A DNA stretch of 64,000 nt from Sphingomonas sp. Leaf67 (GTDB lineage: Bacteria; Pseudomonadota; Alphaproteobacteria; Sphingomonadales; Sphingomonadaceae), in contig NZ_LMLP01000022.1 in NCBI RefSeq assembly GCF_001421965.1, positions 186,001 to 250,000 on the forward strand, written 5' to 3'. The notes beneath the pieces were generated by a model. It saw only the letters and a list, made by a program, of their open reading frames with translations, ran no database searches and had not been told where the DNA came from. The translations under genes were made by a program, and so were the position numbers. Shown here piece after piece: positions 29,687 to 38,565 of the stretch (the stretch's first letter is position 1; each line of letters starts with the position of its first letter).

Positions 29687-31765
29687 CTACAGCGCCAGCC
29701 GCGCCGTCACGCGGATATCGCGCCCGGCGAGCGGGGCATAGTCCTTCAGGAAGCTCGCATGGCGGCGCGCCTCGACGTCGAACAGGTTGTTCGCCGACAC
29801 CATCAGCGTCGTCTTGCTGTCGCGGCCGAAGGGGCGCAGCGAGACCGAGGCGTTGACCATCGTATAGGCCGGGGTCGTCGTTTCCAGATCGGCGACGCGG
29901 TCCTGGCGGGTCACATGCTCGACCTCGCCGCGCACCTGCACCAGCCGGCCCTGCGCCTCGATCCCGCCCAGCACGCGCAGCGGCGGTATGCGCGGGGCGG
30001 GGCCGCGATCGACGATCGTGGCGCGGGTATAGTCGGCCAGACCGTCGAGGTTGATCGCCGTCTCGCCGATCTTCGCCAGCCGTGCCGACGTTTCCGCCTC
30101 GAACCCCCAGAGCCGGGCATCGGCCTGTTGGTACTGAAACACCGGCAGGTCGTCCTGCTCGGCACCGGTCGGGTTCTCGTAGATGAAGTTGCGGAACCAG
30201 TTGTGATAGGCCGACAGGCCGAAGCTGTAGCCGTCGCCCGACCCCTTCAGCGTCGCTTCCAGCCCGTCGCTGATTTCCTTGGCGAAGCCGGGGTTGCCGA
30301 CCTCGAACGCCTGCGTGCCGGCATGCGGCCCGTTGGCGAACAGTTCCTCGGCCGACGGCGCGCGTTCGGTGTGGCTGGCGTTGATGCCGATGCGGACATG
30401 GTCGGCCAGCGCGACGCTGCCGCCCAGCGATCCGGAAAAGCTGTCGAAGCTGCGACGGATATTGTCGTTGCCGAGCAGCGCGTCGGCAGCGGCGCGCGCG
30501 GTGGTATATTCATACCGCCCGCCCACTTCGGCACGGAACGCGCCCAGATCGAACGACTGAAGCGTGAACAGGCCGAATTGCTGCGTCTCGCTCTTGGGCA
30601 GGAATTTCTCGTCGCCGACGATGTTCAGGTCGCGGATGAACATCTGTCCGCCCACCGCGCCGCGCCATCCGCCGCGCGCCGCCTGCACCAGTTCTACCCG
30701 TGCCTCGATCCCCTGATTGAAGAAGCTGGTGCCGATCTCGCCGGTATCCTCGATCTCGTCATGGCGGTAATCGGCGAAGCCCGCGCGCAGGCGAATCTTT
30801 TCGACCGGGCCGTCGCCGGTATCGACCTCGGCGCGCATGTCGGCGCGGGTCTGCTGGACATGCAGCGTCACCTCCTCCGCCTCGCCGCCGTTCAGCGAGT
30901 AACGGATCGGCACGCCGTACCGGTTGTCCAGATGGCTGACCGAGAAGCCGAGATTGCCGGTGTCAGTGACGATCGCCGCACCGCCGGCGACTTCCCACAT
31001 CTTCGACTGCGAATTGGGCAGCTTGCCGCGCAGATCGGCAAGGTCGCGGACGTCGGGATCGGCGCTCGCCGCAGCCTGCGTGCGCAAGGGACGCGACATG
31101 ATATAGCCGCCGGTGTCCAGATCGTCGGTCTGCCCGAAGGTGCCGTCGAGGTGGACCACGACCTTGTCGGTGACCGGCACGTCGACCGCCGCCGATCCGC
31201 TCCGTTCGTTCGCGGCCGAGCCATAGGTGGCGAGCGCGTCGACATGGATCGGTTCGGTCGGCACGCGGCGCGGAATGCGGCTGTCAATGACGTTGACCAC
31301 GCCGCCGATCGCCGACGACCCGAACAGCAGCGCGGAGGGGCCGCGCAGCACTTCGATCCGGTCGGCGGTCAGCGGGTTGATCGCGACGGCATGGTCGACC
31401 GAGGTGTTCGATACGTCGAAGCTGCCGATCCCGTCGGTCAGCACGCGCACCCGCTCCCCCTGAAGCCCGCGCAGCACCGGCCGCGAGGCGTTGGGGCCGA
31501 AGCTGGTCGCCGACACGCCGGGCTGGCGCGCCAGCGTCTCGCCGATGGTCGGGCGCAGTTCGCGGGTCAGTTCCTCGCCGCTCAGGACACTGGTGCCCGA
31601 CAGGATGTCGGCCTGGGTGCGGGCATAGGGGGCGGTGACGATGATCTCGGGCGGCGCGTCGCGGTGATAATCGTCGCCGGTCGCCGGTGCGGCAGCAGTC
31701 TGGGCGAAGGCGGCGGCGGGAAGGAACAGGGCGGCGCTCGACAGCCACAGGGCGGCACGGACCAT
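29687..31765 (-). CDS. TonB-dependent receptor, ZnuD-like
   Basis: Outer-membrane receptor of 692 residues. It has a signal peptide (LWLSSAALFLPAAAFA), TonB-box region PPEIIVTAPY, plug (TIGETLARQPGVSATSFGPN, RPVLRGLQGERVRVLTDGIG, DRIEVLRGPSALLFGSSAIG) and a barrel ending in the motif ARRHASFLKDYAPLAGRDIR. That C-terminal motif is characteristic of the ZnuD group of zinc-related receptors, so zinc uptake is a reasonable inference, though no His-rich loop is seen. A palindromic operator lies 46-60 bases upstream, and an IclR regulator is divergent. Confidence 0.83.
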   Translation of the reverse strand: MVRAALWLSSAALFLPAAAFAQTAAAPATGDDYHRDAPPEIIVTAPYARTQADILSGTSVLSGEELTRELRPTIGETLARQPGVSATSFGPNASRPVLRGLQGERVRVLTDGIGSFDVSNTSVDHAVAINPLTADRIEVLRGPSALLFGSSAIGGVVNVIDSRIPRRVPTEPIHVDALATYGSAANERSGSAAVDVPVTDKVVVHLDGTFGQTDDLDTGGYIMSRPLRTQAAASADPDVRDLADLRGKLPNSQSKMWEVAGGAAIVTDTGNLGFSVSHLDNRYGVPIRYSLNGGEAEEVTLHVQQTRADMRAEVDTGDGPVEKIRLRAGFADYRHDEIEDTGEIGTSFFNQGIEARVELVQAARGGWRGAVGGQMFIRDLNIVGDEKFLPKSETQQFGLFTLQSFDLGAFRAEVGGRYEYTTARAAADALLGNDNIRRSFDSFSGSLGGSVALADHVRIGINASHTERAPSAEELFANGPHAGTQAFEVGNPGFAKEISDGLEATLKGSGDGYSFGLSAYHNWFRNFIYENPTGAEQDDLPVFQYQQADARLWGFEAETSARLAKIGETAINLDGLADYTRATIVDRGPAPRIPPLRVLGGIEAQGRLVQVRGEVEHVTRQDRVADLETTTPAYTMVNASVSLRPFGRDSKTTLMVSANNLFDVEARRHASFLKDYAPLAGRDIRVTARLAL

Positions 31766-31810
31766 TTGATACGACTCCGAAGTACGATGATGCCTGTCGC
31801 TACCGTAAGA

Positions 31811-31825
31811 TGATACAACGTATCA
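31811..31825. promoter_or_regulatory. Palindromic operator between receptor and IclR genes
   Basis: TGATACAACGTATCA is a perfect 6+3+6 palindrome in the 138-base divergent region. It could bind the neighbouring IclR protein or a zinc regulator (Zur). It lies where the leftward receptor promoter is expected. Its likeness to the published alphaproteobacterial Zur box is only partial. Confidence 0.55.
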
Positions 31826-31903
31826 AGCATTTTGTGCGATGCAGCGACGATGGTACGGCGCATCGGGTTGCACGGGCAGCATTTTTTGGCGAGGGTTGCG
31901 CCC

Positions 31904-32716
31904 ATGACCACCGTTGTCCCCGACCCCGCCGCCGAACCCGATGCCGACGCCGGGGACGATCGCCGCTATCGTGCGCCCGCGCTCGAAAAGGGCCTCGACA
32001 TCCTCGAACTGCTTGCCGGTTGTGCGACGCCGCTGACGCTGACGCAGATCGTGCAGCGGCTGGGGCGGTCGCATGGCGAATTGTTCCGGATGGTACAGGT
32101 GCTCGAATATCGCGGCTATCTGACGACCGAGACGGGGGGCGAGGGCTACAGCCTGAGCGACCGGCTATTCTCGCTCGGCATGAACCAGCCGCGCACCCGG
32201 TACCTGATCGAGGTCGCGTTGCCCGAAATGCGGCGGCTGGCGCAGGACACTGGCCAGTCGTGCCACGTCGCGGTCCATACCATGGGCGACATGGCGGTGG
32301 TCGCGCGGATGGAGTCGGCCGAACAGCTCGGTTTCTCGGTCCGCGTCGGCTATCGCCGGCCGCTGTTGCAGGCGGCGTCGGGGGTGGTGCTGTATGCGTT
32401 CCAGCCCGACGACGTTCGCGCCCGCTGGGAAAAGCTGCTCGACCCGCAACCCGATGCCGAGGCGCTGGCGGCGTTCCGCGCCCATGCCGACGAAGTCCGC
32501 CAGCGGGCGGTCGAACGCACCCCCAGCCGCTTCGTCAGTGGTGTGACCGACCTGTCGGCCCCGATCCTGCGCGGCGGCGCGGCGGCGGCGGCGTTGACCA
32601 TGCCCTATCTGGCGAAGCTCGGCGAACCCGACGCGATCGATGCGGCGGCGGCAGCGGTGCAGGCCGCGGCGGCACGGATTTCCGCGCAACTGGTGGACGA
32701 CGACCACCATCCTTGA
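31904..32716 (+). CDS. IclR-family transcriptional regulator
   Basis: DNA-binding regulator of 270 residues from the ATG at 31904 (GAGGG 7 bases upstream). An earlier in-frame ATG at 31832 adds 24 residues without family likeness. The winged-helix domain is at about residues 20-80 (ALEKGLDILELLAGCATPLT, LTQIVQRLGRSHGELFRMVQ). The IclR effector domain follows (CHVAVHTMGDMAVVARMESA, RRPLLQAASGVVLYAF, VSGVTDLSAPIL). Divergent from the ZnuD-like receptor, which it may control. IclR proteins usually sense carboxylic or aromatic acids. Confidence 0.87.
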   Translation: MTTVVPDPAAEPDADAGDDRRYRAPALEKGLDILELLAGCATPLTLTQIVQRLGRSHGELFRMVQVLEYRGYLTTETGGEGYSLSDRLFSLGMNQPRTRYLIEVALPEMRRLAQDTGQSCHVAVHTMGDMAVVARMESAEQLGFSVRVGYRRPLLQAASGVVLYAFQPDDVRARWEKLLDPQPDAEALAAFRAHADEVRQRAVERTPSRFVSGVTDLSAPILRGGAAAAALTMPYLAKLGEPDAIDAAAAAVQAAAARISAQLVDDDHHP

Positions 32717-33074
32717 CGACGGATGTCAGGTTCGGCCGTAGCGGGACCCGTGGTATGGATTCGCGGGCTGCACGTCCGGCGAGTTCTCCCCGCCTCCCTC
32801 TTTCTTCCTGCAAAGGCGGGGATGGGGACGCCCGTTCGAAGTGCACCATGTGAGATTGCAGGAATGCCTCGGCCGGCGTCCCATCGCGCCGCCGCCTTGT
32901 CGGTGGTGCACTTCTTTCGTGAACTCGGGGAATCCATACACTCTGTCGTCCCCTGCCTGCCAAGCCGTCGGCGGCAATGGATTCCCGCCTTCGTGGGAAT
33001 GAGGAAAGCGGTGGTAGGATAAGAGGATAGCATGGCGGGAGTGACCGAGGGTCGGACGGGTAAGTCGCTGTACC
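32717..33074. other. Gene-free spacer rich in palindromes
   Basis: No convincing gene. It holds CCCGCC...GGCGGGG-type hairpins near 32790-32821, an 11-bp perfect inverted repeat GAAGTGCACCA (32838-32848) with TGGTGCACTTC (32904-32914), and ATTCCCGCC-TTCG-TGGGAAT near 32980-32999. The stops of the IclR gene and of cmk converge here, so some of these may act as terminators. Confidence 0.5.
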
Positions 33075-33698
33075 TTACCCCTTGCGCTGGCCCTCGACGA
33101 TCGCGATCGCGCGTTGCACCGATGCCTCGATCGACAGGAAGCTGGTGTCGAGCGGGGCGGCATCGGCGGCCATTACCAGCGGTGCAGTGGAGCGCGACGA
33201 ATCGCGTTCGTCGCGGGCGCGGATATCGGCGAGGACGCGGTCGTAGGTGACGGTCGATCCGGCCTTGGCGAGTTCGGCGTGACGGCGGCGGGCGCGGATC
33301 GCGGGGGTGGCTTTCACGAACAGCTTGGCATCGGCATCGGGGGCGATGACCGTGCCGATATCGCGGCCGTCGAGCACCGCGCCGCCGGGTTGTTGCGCGA
33401 ATTTACGCTGGCGGCGGAGCAGCGAGGAGCGGACCAGCGGGTGGGCGGAGACGATCGAGGCGGTCTGGCCCGCCTCGTCGGTGCGCAGCCACGGATCGGC
33501 AAGCAACGTGTCGGGAAAGTCGCAGGCGGCGACGCAATCGGCTTCGCGCGTCGGGTCCTGCCCCTCGCGCAGCACCAGCGTCGCGACCGCGCGGTACAGC
33601 AGCCCGGTGTCGAGATGCGGCAGGCCGAAATGCTTCGCCAGCGCCCGCGCGATGGTGCCCTTGCCCGATGCCGCCGGGCCGTCGACGGCGACGATCAC
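33075..33698 (-). CDS. cmk: Cytidylate kinase
   Basis: Phosphorylates CMP and dCMP with ATP. It has 207 residues with a GTG start. The P-loop is [19 protein letters not shown], then the CMP-binding region [34 protein letters not shown] and the lid segment [11 protein letters not shown]. Its GTG overlaps the aroA stop as GTGA, the frequent aroA-cmk pairing. Confidence 0.94.
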   Translation of the reverse strand: MIVAVDGPAASGKGTIARALAKHFGLPHLDTGLLYRAVATLVLREGQDPTREADCVAACDFPDTLLADPWLRTDEAGQTASIVSAHPLVRSSLLRRQRKFAQQPGGAVLDGRDIGTVIAPDADAKLFVKATPAIRARRRHAELAKAGSTVTYDRVLADIRARDERDSSRSTAPLVMAADAAPLDTSFLSIEASVQRAIAIVEGQRKG

Positions 33699-35026
33699 AG
33701 CGACGCGCCGAGGCCACGCAGCAGCGTGGTGAAGGTGGGGAAGCTGGTGGCGACCGGGGCCATGTCGTCGATCGTAACCGGGGCCGTGCTGACCAGGCCG
33801 GCCACGACGAAACTCATCGCGATGCGGTGATCGAGCTTCGCGGCGATGGTGCCGCCGCCGGGCAGCGGATCGCCGCCGGTGCCGTCGATGATCAGGCCGT
33901 CTTCGGTCTCCTCAACCCGCGCGCCGATCGCGCGCAGCCCTTCGGCCATGGTGGTGATGCGGTCGCTTTCCTTGACGCGCAGTTCTTCGAGACCGCGTGC
34001 CGTCGTGCGGCCCCTGGCCAGCGCGGCGGCGACGAACAGGATCGGGAATTCGTCGATCATCGACGGGGCGACCGCCGGATCGACCTCGATTCCGGTCAGC
34101 GTCGAGGCACGGACGACCAGATCGGCGACCGGCTCGCCGCCGACATCGCGGGGGTTTTCGAAGGTGATGTCGCCGCCCATCGCGCGCAGCACGTCGAACA
34201 GCGCGGCGCGGGTCGGGTTGAGGCCGACATTGGTGATCGTGACATGGCTGCCCGGCACCAGCAGCGCGGCGACGACCGGGAAGGCGGCGGAGGACGGATC
34301 GCCGGGAACGGTGATCGTCTGCGGCTTCAGTTCCGCCTCGCCGTGCAATTCGATGACGCGGCCGGCGGGGGTTGCCTCGACGGTCAGCTTCGCGCCGAAG
34401 CCGGTCAGCATCCGTTCGCTATGGTCGCGGGTGGGCACGGGTTCGACGATGCGGGTGATGCCCGGCGTGTTGAGGCCGGCGAGCAGGATCGCCGACTTCA
34501 CCTGTGCCGAGGCGACCGGCAACGTATAGTCGATCGGCACTGCGGGCACGATCCCGCGCAGCATGAGTGGCAGGCGACCGCCGGGGCTGGCGGTGATCTC
34601 CGCGCCCATTTGGCTTAGCGGTTCGATGACGCGGCCCATCGGCCGCTTGCTGAGCGAGGCGTCGCCGGTGAAGGTCGCGGTGATCGCATGGCTCGACACC
34701 AGCCCCATCAGCAGCCGGGTCGAGGTGCCCGAATTGCCCATGTCGAGCGCGGTGGCGGGTTGCAGCAGCCCGCCCACCCCGACACCGTCGATCGTCCAGA
34801 TCCCGTCGTCGCCCCGCATGATCGTCGCGCCCATCGCGCGCATCGCGGCGGCGGTGGACAGGACGTCCTCCCCCTCCAGCAGGCCGGTTACGCGGCTGGT
34901 GCCGACCGCGAGCGCGGACAGCATCAGCGAACGGTGGCTGATCGACTTGTCGCCGGGAACCGGGGCGGTGCCGGTCAGCGGACCGCTGGCGGCGACGGAC
35001 AGGGGCGTGGGGGCGGCGTGGTGCAT
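33695..35026 (-). CDS. aroA: 3-phosphoshikimate 1-carboxyvinyltransferase (EPSP synthase)
   Basis: Sixth step of the shikimate pathway, joining phosphoenolpyruvate to shikimate-3-phosphate. It has 443 residues from the ATG at 35026 ([20 protein letters not shown]). The extra in-frame 25 codons upstream are not family-like. Motifs are [32 protein letters not shown] and [16 protein letters not shown]. Overlaps cmk by 4 bases. Divergent from the FYDLN protein gene. Confidence 0.95.
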   Translation of the reverse strand: MHHAAPTPLSVAASGPLTGTAPVPGDKSISHRSLMLSALAVGTSRVTGLLEGEDVLSTAAAMRAMGATIMRGDDGIWTIDGVGVGGLLQPATALDMGNSGTSTRLLMGLVSSHAITATFTGDASLSKRPMGRVIEPLSQMGAEITASPGGRLPLMLRGIVPAVPIDYTLPVASAQVKSAILLAGLNTPGITRIVEPVPTRDHSERMLTGFGAKLTVEATPAGRVIELHGEAELKPQTITVPGDPSSAAFPVVAALLVPGSHVTITNVGLNPTRAALFDVLRAMGGDITFENPRDVGGEPVADLVVRASTLTGIEVDPAVAPSMIDEFPILFVAAALARGRTTARGLEELRVKESDRITTMAEGLRAIGARVEETEDGLIIDGTGGDPLPGGGTIAAKLDHRIAMSFVVAGLVSTAPVTIDDMAPVATSFPTFTTLLRGLGASL

Positions 35027-35124
35027 GACCGGCGGCTTTGACAGCGCGTGCCCGCTATGGCAAGGCGCGCCCCATCCCGGGGGTCTGCCCCGTTTTTCCA
35101 CGACACCGAAAGGTTTGGCTACAC

Positions 35125-35442
35125 ATGGTGAAGCCGGAATGGGGTACGAAGCGTACCTGTCCGAAATGCGCGACGCGCTTCTACGATCTCGGCAATGACG
35201 AGCCGGTCACGTGCATCAATTGCGGCGTGCACTGGAATCCCGAACCGATCCTGAAATCGAAGCAGCCGCTGCCGTTCGAACAGGTGAAGGTCGAGAAGGA
35301 AGGCGCGAAGGACGCCGATCTGGGCGACGATCTGGACATCGAGGGCGACGACGAGCCGTCGGCCGACGACGATGTCGATCTGGGTGGTGACGACGACCTG
35401 GGCGTCGACACGACCGACGAGGACAGCGACGCCGAGCGTTGA
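35125..35442 (+). CDS. FYDLN-type zinc-ribbon acidic protein (TIGR02300 family)
   Basis: Small protein of 105 residues, function unknown. The N-terminal half has a four-cysteine zinc ribbon (Cys12, Cys15, Cys30, Cys33) around [17 protein letters not shown]. The C-terminal half is extremely acidic (runs of Asp and Glu from about residue 62). It is widespread in alphaproteobacteria. The start at 35125 follows AAAGG. It is divergent from aroA, as in related genomes as far as I recall. Confidence 0.88.
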   Translation: MVKPEWGTKRTCPKCATRFYDLGNDEPVTCINCGVHWNPEPILKSKQPLPFEQVKVEKEGAKDADLGDDLDIEGDDEPSADDDVDLGGDDDLGVDTTDEDSDAER

Positions 35443-35446
35443 TGTT

Positions 35447-35506
35447 TTTGGCAGGCGGGCGATAAAAGCCGCTTGCCAAACCCGCGCCCTCCGCATAGAG
35501 GGCGCT
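35447..35506 (+). terminator. Two hairpins downstream of the FYDLN gene
   Basis: TTTGGCAGGCGG (35447-35458) pairs with CCGCTTGCCAAA (35469-35480) with one G-T wobble. GCGCCCTC-CGCATA-GAGGGCGC (35485-35506) is a second perfect 8-bp hairpin. Neither has a clear T-run, so they may be weak or factor-assisted terminators before the tRNA gene. Confidence 0.45.
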
Positions 35507-35560
35507 CCTCCCCGCAAGGGGACGAAGCCGCCGACCAGCAGCGGCTTTGGAAAAATGGAC

Positions 35561-35636
35561 GGGGCCGTAGCTCAGCTGGGAGAGCGCTGCAATGGCATTG
35601 CAGAGGTCAGGGGTTCGATCCCCCTCGGCTCCACCA
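35561..35636 (+). tRNA. tRNA-Ala (anticodon GGC)
   Basis: 76 bases with encoded CCA. Acceptor GGGGCCG pairs with CGGCTCC, the D arm is GCTCAGCTGGGAGAGC, the anticodon stem CTGCA/TGCAG has loop ATGGCAT giving anticodon GGC, and the T arm GGGGTTCGATCCCC is intact. A clean terminator follows 11 bases downstream. Confidence 0.97.
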
Positions 35637-35647
35637 TTTCCAAAAGA

Positions 35648-35671
35648 CCCCGCGGCGACGCGGGGTTTTTT
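35648..35671 (+). terminator. Rho-independent terminator of tRNA-Ala
   Basis: CCCCGCG-GCGA-CGCGGGG followed by six T residues, 11 bases after the tRNA CCA end. Confidence 0.9.
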
Positions 35672-36129
35672 GTTGCCTGCGCCCGGTGATCCGAACACGA
35701 TATGCGGTGTACCGCCAACGCAGCTGCACATAGGTGGCAAAACGGTCGAGAAGCCCGCGCGATTAAACCAGTATAGCGAACGGAACAGCAACAGCCGCTA
35801 GCGCAAATCCCCTATGATTGGGGTCCAAGCGCTGCCATATCGTTCGCGACTGTTCGCATTTTCCGGGTTACGCGCCGCCGACCGCGTGCTGATCGACGCA
35901 TTGCTCGATCAGCGTCAGCGCAGCATCGCACCGCACCGCACCGCACCGCACCGCACCGCACCGCACCGCACCGCGCCGCGACATCGTGTCGGAAGGCGCG
36001 GTGTCGCGATTCGTGCATCTCGACCGGACGGTGGCGGTGGCGGAGTAGCCCGTGTCGTGCGTCCCGCTTCCGGACGGGCGGGGCACGATCGGCGTTGGGC
36101 GAAATCGTGATTAATTCGTTAAGGCGGTC
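35672..36129. other. Spacer between tRNA-Ala and the small membrane protein gene
   Basis: No gene that I can support. It contains a pentanucleotide tandem repeat at 35926-35980, listed separately. Several open frames exist only because the repeat has no stops. The AT-richer segment at 36105-36129 just before the small gene (GTGATTAATTCGTTAAGG) probably carries its promoter end and Shine-Dalgarno. Confidence 0.45.
35926..35980. repeat. (CCGCA)n tandem repeat
   Basis: Eight perfect CCGCA units (35931-35970), flanked by the variants TCGCA before and CCGCG twice after. The five-base unit is prone to slippage, so copy number may vary between strains. It lies about 150 bases upstream of a small membrane protein gene. 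Confidence 0.9.
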
Positions 36130-36288
36130 ATGATGAAACCGCAGCCGATCACTCCGCGCCGCCACCCGTTCCGTGCCAGCCTGCCCAAGCTGGCGAGCGT
36201 GCCGCTGTCGAACGAGGACAGCGACCTGAAGCTGTTCGCGGTCAGCTTCACCGCGTTCTTCATCTGCTTCTATACGTTCCTGCTGTAG
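36130..36288 (+). CDS. Small single-span membrane protein, 52 residues
   Basis: Two adjacent ATGs (36130 and 36133) follow AAGGCGG. The product has a basic N-terminal half (KPQPITPRRHPFRASLPKLA), a short acidic linker (SNEDSDLK) and a C-terminal transmembrane helix (LFAVSFTAFFICFYTFLL) ending at TAG 36286-36288. This is a tail-anchored type of small protein. I recall similar short proteins in sphingomonads but no function. Coding is supported by the good ribosome site and the sharp polar/hydrophobic division. Confidence 0.7.
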   Translation: MMKPQPITPRRHPFRASLPKLASVPLSNEDSDLKLFAVSFTAFFICFYTFLL

Positions 36289-36313
36289 GACACGGCGCCG
36301 GCCTTCGTCGCGT

Positions 36314-37618
36314 TCAGGCCGGACAGCCGTCTTTGCACGCCTTGTTCAGCCGTGCGGCGAGCCATGCCGAGATCAGACACATGCCAGCGACGATCAGCAG
36401 CATGTCGGTCGGACCCAGCCCGGCCTTGGTCAGCAGGATCACGCTGATCGCGCCGACGGTCATCGACGCGCAGTTGACGACATTGTTCGCCGCCACCGTC
36501 CGCGCGGTCTGATCCTTGGTCACGGTGGTGGTCAGGAACGCATAGAGCGGTACCACGAACATCCCGCCGAAGATCGCGATGAGCGCCAGCGTGCCGAGCA
36601 GCAACAGCGACTGCGGATGGGTCACGAAGTCGACGACACCGTAGAGGGTGTCGCCCGGCGCCGGCACCCAGTTGCGCGCCTCGAAAGCGAAGGCCAGCAC
36701 GAACACCGCCATCGCGACCACCGATGCGGGCGAATAGCGCGCGGAAATGCGGCCCTTCAGCAGCGCGTTGATGATGACCGATCCGATCGCGACCCCGACT
36801 GAGAAAATGGCGATGGTCAGCGACGCGACCTGCTGGTCGGCGGTCAGGACGTTCTTCACCAGCACCGGGAAGATCACGATCAGCACCGACCCGATCGTCC
36901 AGAAAAAGCTGATCGACAGGATGGCGAGGAACAGGCGACGGATATGCATCGTCGCGGCGATCAGATGCCACGACGAGGTCAGCGGATTGAAATTGATCGT
37001 GAGTTCGGGGCCGCTGCGCGGGGCCGGCGGCACGAAGCGCGCGGTGAACCAGCCGATCAGCGACACGACCACCACCAGCCCGGCGGCCCATTCGACGCTG
37101 ATCCAGCCGGCGACGATCGTCCCGGTCAGCACCGACAGATAGGTCGCCGCCTCGATCAGGCCGGTGCCGCCCAGCACCTGATCGTCGTCGAGATGCTGGG
37201 GCAGGATCGCGTATTTGATCGGCCCGAAGAACGTCGAATGGACGCCGAGCATCACGACCGCGCTGAGCATCATCACCACGCCGGTCGTCACATAGCCGGT
37301 CCGCGCGATCAGCATTCCCGCCGCGCCATACAGCATGATGCCGATTTCGGCCGTCTTGACGATGCGGATGATCCGCGCCTTGTCATGCGTATCGGCGAGC
37401 TGGCCCGACAGGGCGGAGAGCAGAACGAACGGCAGGATGGCGAGGCCGGTGGCCAGCGCGTTGAAATTCTGTTCGCTCGCCGGGTCGCGGAACAGTTGGT
37501 AGGTCGCGAACAACACCATCGCATGTTTGAACAGGTTGTCGTTGAACGCCCCCAGGAACTGGGTGACGAACAGCGGCAGGAAACGGCGCTGCTTCAGCAA
37601 CCCCAGCGCATTCATCAT
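36314..37618 (-). CDS. LplT-like MFS transporter
   Basis: Major-facilitator protein of 434 residues with about 12 hydrophobic segments. The N-terminus RRFLPLFVTQFLGAFNDNLF and STFFGPIKYAILPQHLDDDQ are shared with LplT (lysophospholipid flippase) and the transporter half of Aas-type fusions. No acyltransferase domain or gene is adjacent, so the usual partner is missing here. Lysophospholipid transport is inferred from the family, not shown. It is convergent with the small membrane protein gene. Confidence 0.8.
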   Translation of the reverse strand: MMNALGLLKQRRFLPLFVTQFLGAFNDNLFKHAMVLFATYQLFRDPASEQNFNALATGLAILPFVLLSALSGQLADTHDKARIIRIVKTAEIGIMLYGAAGMLIARTGYVTTGVVMMLSAVVMLGVHSTFFGPIKYAILPQHLDDDQVLGGTGLIEAATYLSVLTGTIVAGWISVEWAAGLVVVVSLIGWFTARFVPPAPRSGPELTINFNPLTSSWHLIAATMHIRRLFLAILSISFFWTIGSVLIVIFPVLVKNVLTADQQVASLTIAIFSVGVAIGSVIINALLKGRISARYSPASVVAMAVFVLAFAFEARNWVPAPGDTLYGVVDFVTHPQSLLLLGTLALIAIFGGMFVVPLYAFLTTTVTKDQTARTVAANNVVNCASMTVGAISVILLTKAGLGPTDMLLIVAGMCLISAWLAARLNKACKDGCPA

Positions 37619-37741
37619 TCGAAAAACGACCTAGTCAGTGTCCCCGCAGGGTGTGGCGGCGGTGTAGCCGAGCCGAGCCGCCCGCTTCAATCGCCGATTG
37701 CCGCTTTCGCGCGAGGGTGCCGGGATGCTAGACGACCCGTC

Positions 37742-38308
37742 GTGTTGACGCTTCCCAATATCCTGACGCTGTCGCGTATCCTGGCGGTGCCGCTGCTGGT
37801 CGCGTTCCTGTGGTGGCCGGTGTGGGAGGCGGGATATGCCATCGCCTTCGCCCTTTATTCGCTGATGGGAATTACCGATTATTTCGACGGTTACCTTGCG
37901 CGGGCGCAGGGCACCGTGTCGAAGCTGGGTGTGTTCCTCGACCCCATCGCCGACAAGATCATGGTCGCGGCGGTCATCCTGATGCTGGTCGGCACGCGGC
38001 ATGACGTGGCGATCATCACCGGCATCCACCTGATCGCCGCGCTCGTCATCCTGCTGCGCGAGATCGCGGTGTCAGGCCTGCGCGAGTTCCTTGCCGGCAT
38101 TCAGGTATCGTTGCCGGTGTCGAAGCTGGCCAAGTGGAAGACGACGTTGCAACTGGTCGCGTTCGGCGCGCTGATCCTCGCCGGGGCGGTGCCTGCCTAT
38201 GCGTTCGTCCATGTCACCGGGCTGGTATGTCTGTGGGGCGCGGCGGTGCTGACCGCCATCACCGGCTGGGACTATCTGCGCGTCGGTCTGAAGCACATGG
38301 ACAGCTGA
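37742..38308 (+). CDS. pgsA: CDP-diacylglycerol-glycerol-3-phosphate 3-phosphatidyltransferase
   Basis: Membrane enzyme that makes phosphatidylglycerol-phosphate. It has 188 residues. Start is GTG at 37742 giving MLTLPNILTLSRI, the family N-terminus. The CDP-alcohol phosphotransferase motif D-G-x2-A-R-x8-G-x3-D-x3-D is complete in DYFDGYLARAQGTVSKLGVF and LDPIADKI. Several transmembrane helices follow. The TGATG overlap with moaD is unexpected functionally but implies co-transcription. Confidence 0.92.
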   Translation: MLTLPNILTLSRILAVPLLVAFLWWPVWEAGYAIAFALYSLMGITDYFDGYLARAQGTVSKLGVFLDPIADKIMVAAVILMLVGTRHDVAIITGIHLIAALVILLREIAVSGLREFLAGIQVSLPVSKLAKWKTTLQLVAFGALILAGAVPAYAFVHVTGLVCLWGAAVLTAITGWDYLRVGLKHMDS

Positions 38309-38565
38309 TGCCGATCGACATCCTCTATTTCGCATGGGTGCGCGAGGCGATCGGGCAGGGCGGCGAACGGGTCGACCCGCCCGCCGACGTGACCACCGTC
38401 GCCGGACTGATCGACTGGCTGGCGGCGCGCGGCGGCGGCTATGCGGTCGCGTTCGAGAATCGCGACCGGCTGCGCGCGGCGGTCGATCAGGCGTTCGTGC
38501 CGCTCGACACCCCGATCGCGGGCGCGCGCGAAGTGGCGATCTTTCCCCCGGTAACCGGCGGATGA
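38308..38565 (+). CDS. moaD: Molybdopterin synthase small subunit MoaD
   Basis: Ubiquitin-like sulfur carrier of 85 residues for molybdenum cofactor synthesis. It begins MPIDILYFAWVREAIGQGGE and ends in the required diglycine (VTGG), which is thiocarboxylated. Start overlaps the pgsA stop, and its stop overlaps the moaE start (ATGA). Confidence 0.93.
   Translation: MPIDILYFAWVREAIGQGGERVDPPADVTTVAGLIDWLAARGGGYAVAFENRDRLRAAVDQAFVPLDTPIAGAREVAIFPPVTGG

Noticed and set aside
27211..31813. Very long plus-strand open frames opposite priA and the ZnuD-like receptor
   Set aside because: The minus-strand genes carry complete conserved motifs. The plus-strand products are Arg-rich and show no recognisable domain.
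32723..33022. 99-codon open frame in the IclR-cmk spacer
   Set aside because: It runs through palindromes, has no ribosome site and shows no conserved sequence.
35926..35980. CRISPR-like array
   Set aside because: The unit is only five bases without spacers. It is a simple tandem repeat.
37725..37748. ATG at 37725 as the pgsA start
   Set aside because: It is in another frame and stops after seven codons (a TGA overlapping the GTG start). The GTG at 37742 gives the family N-terminus.
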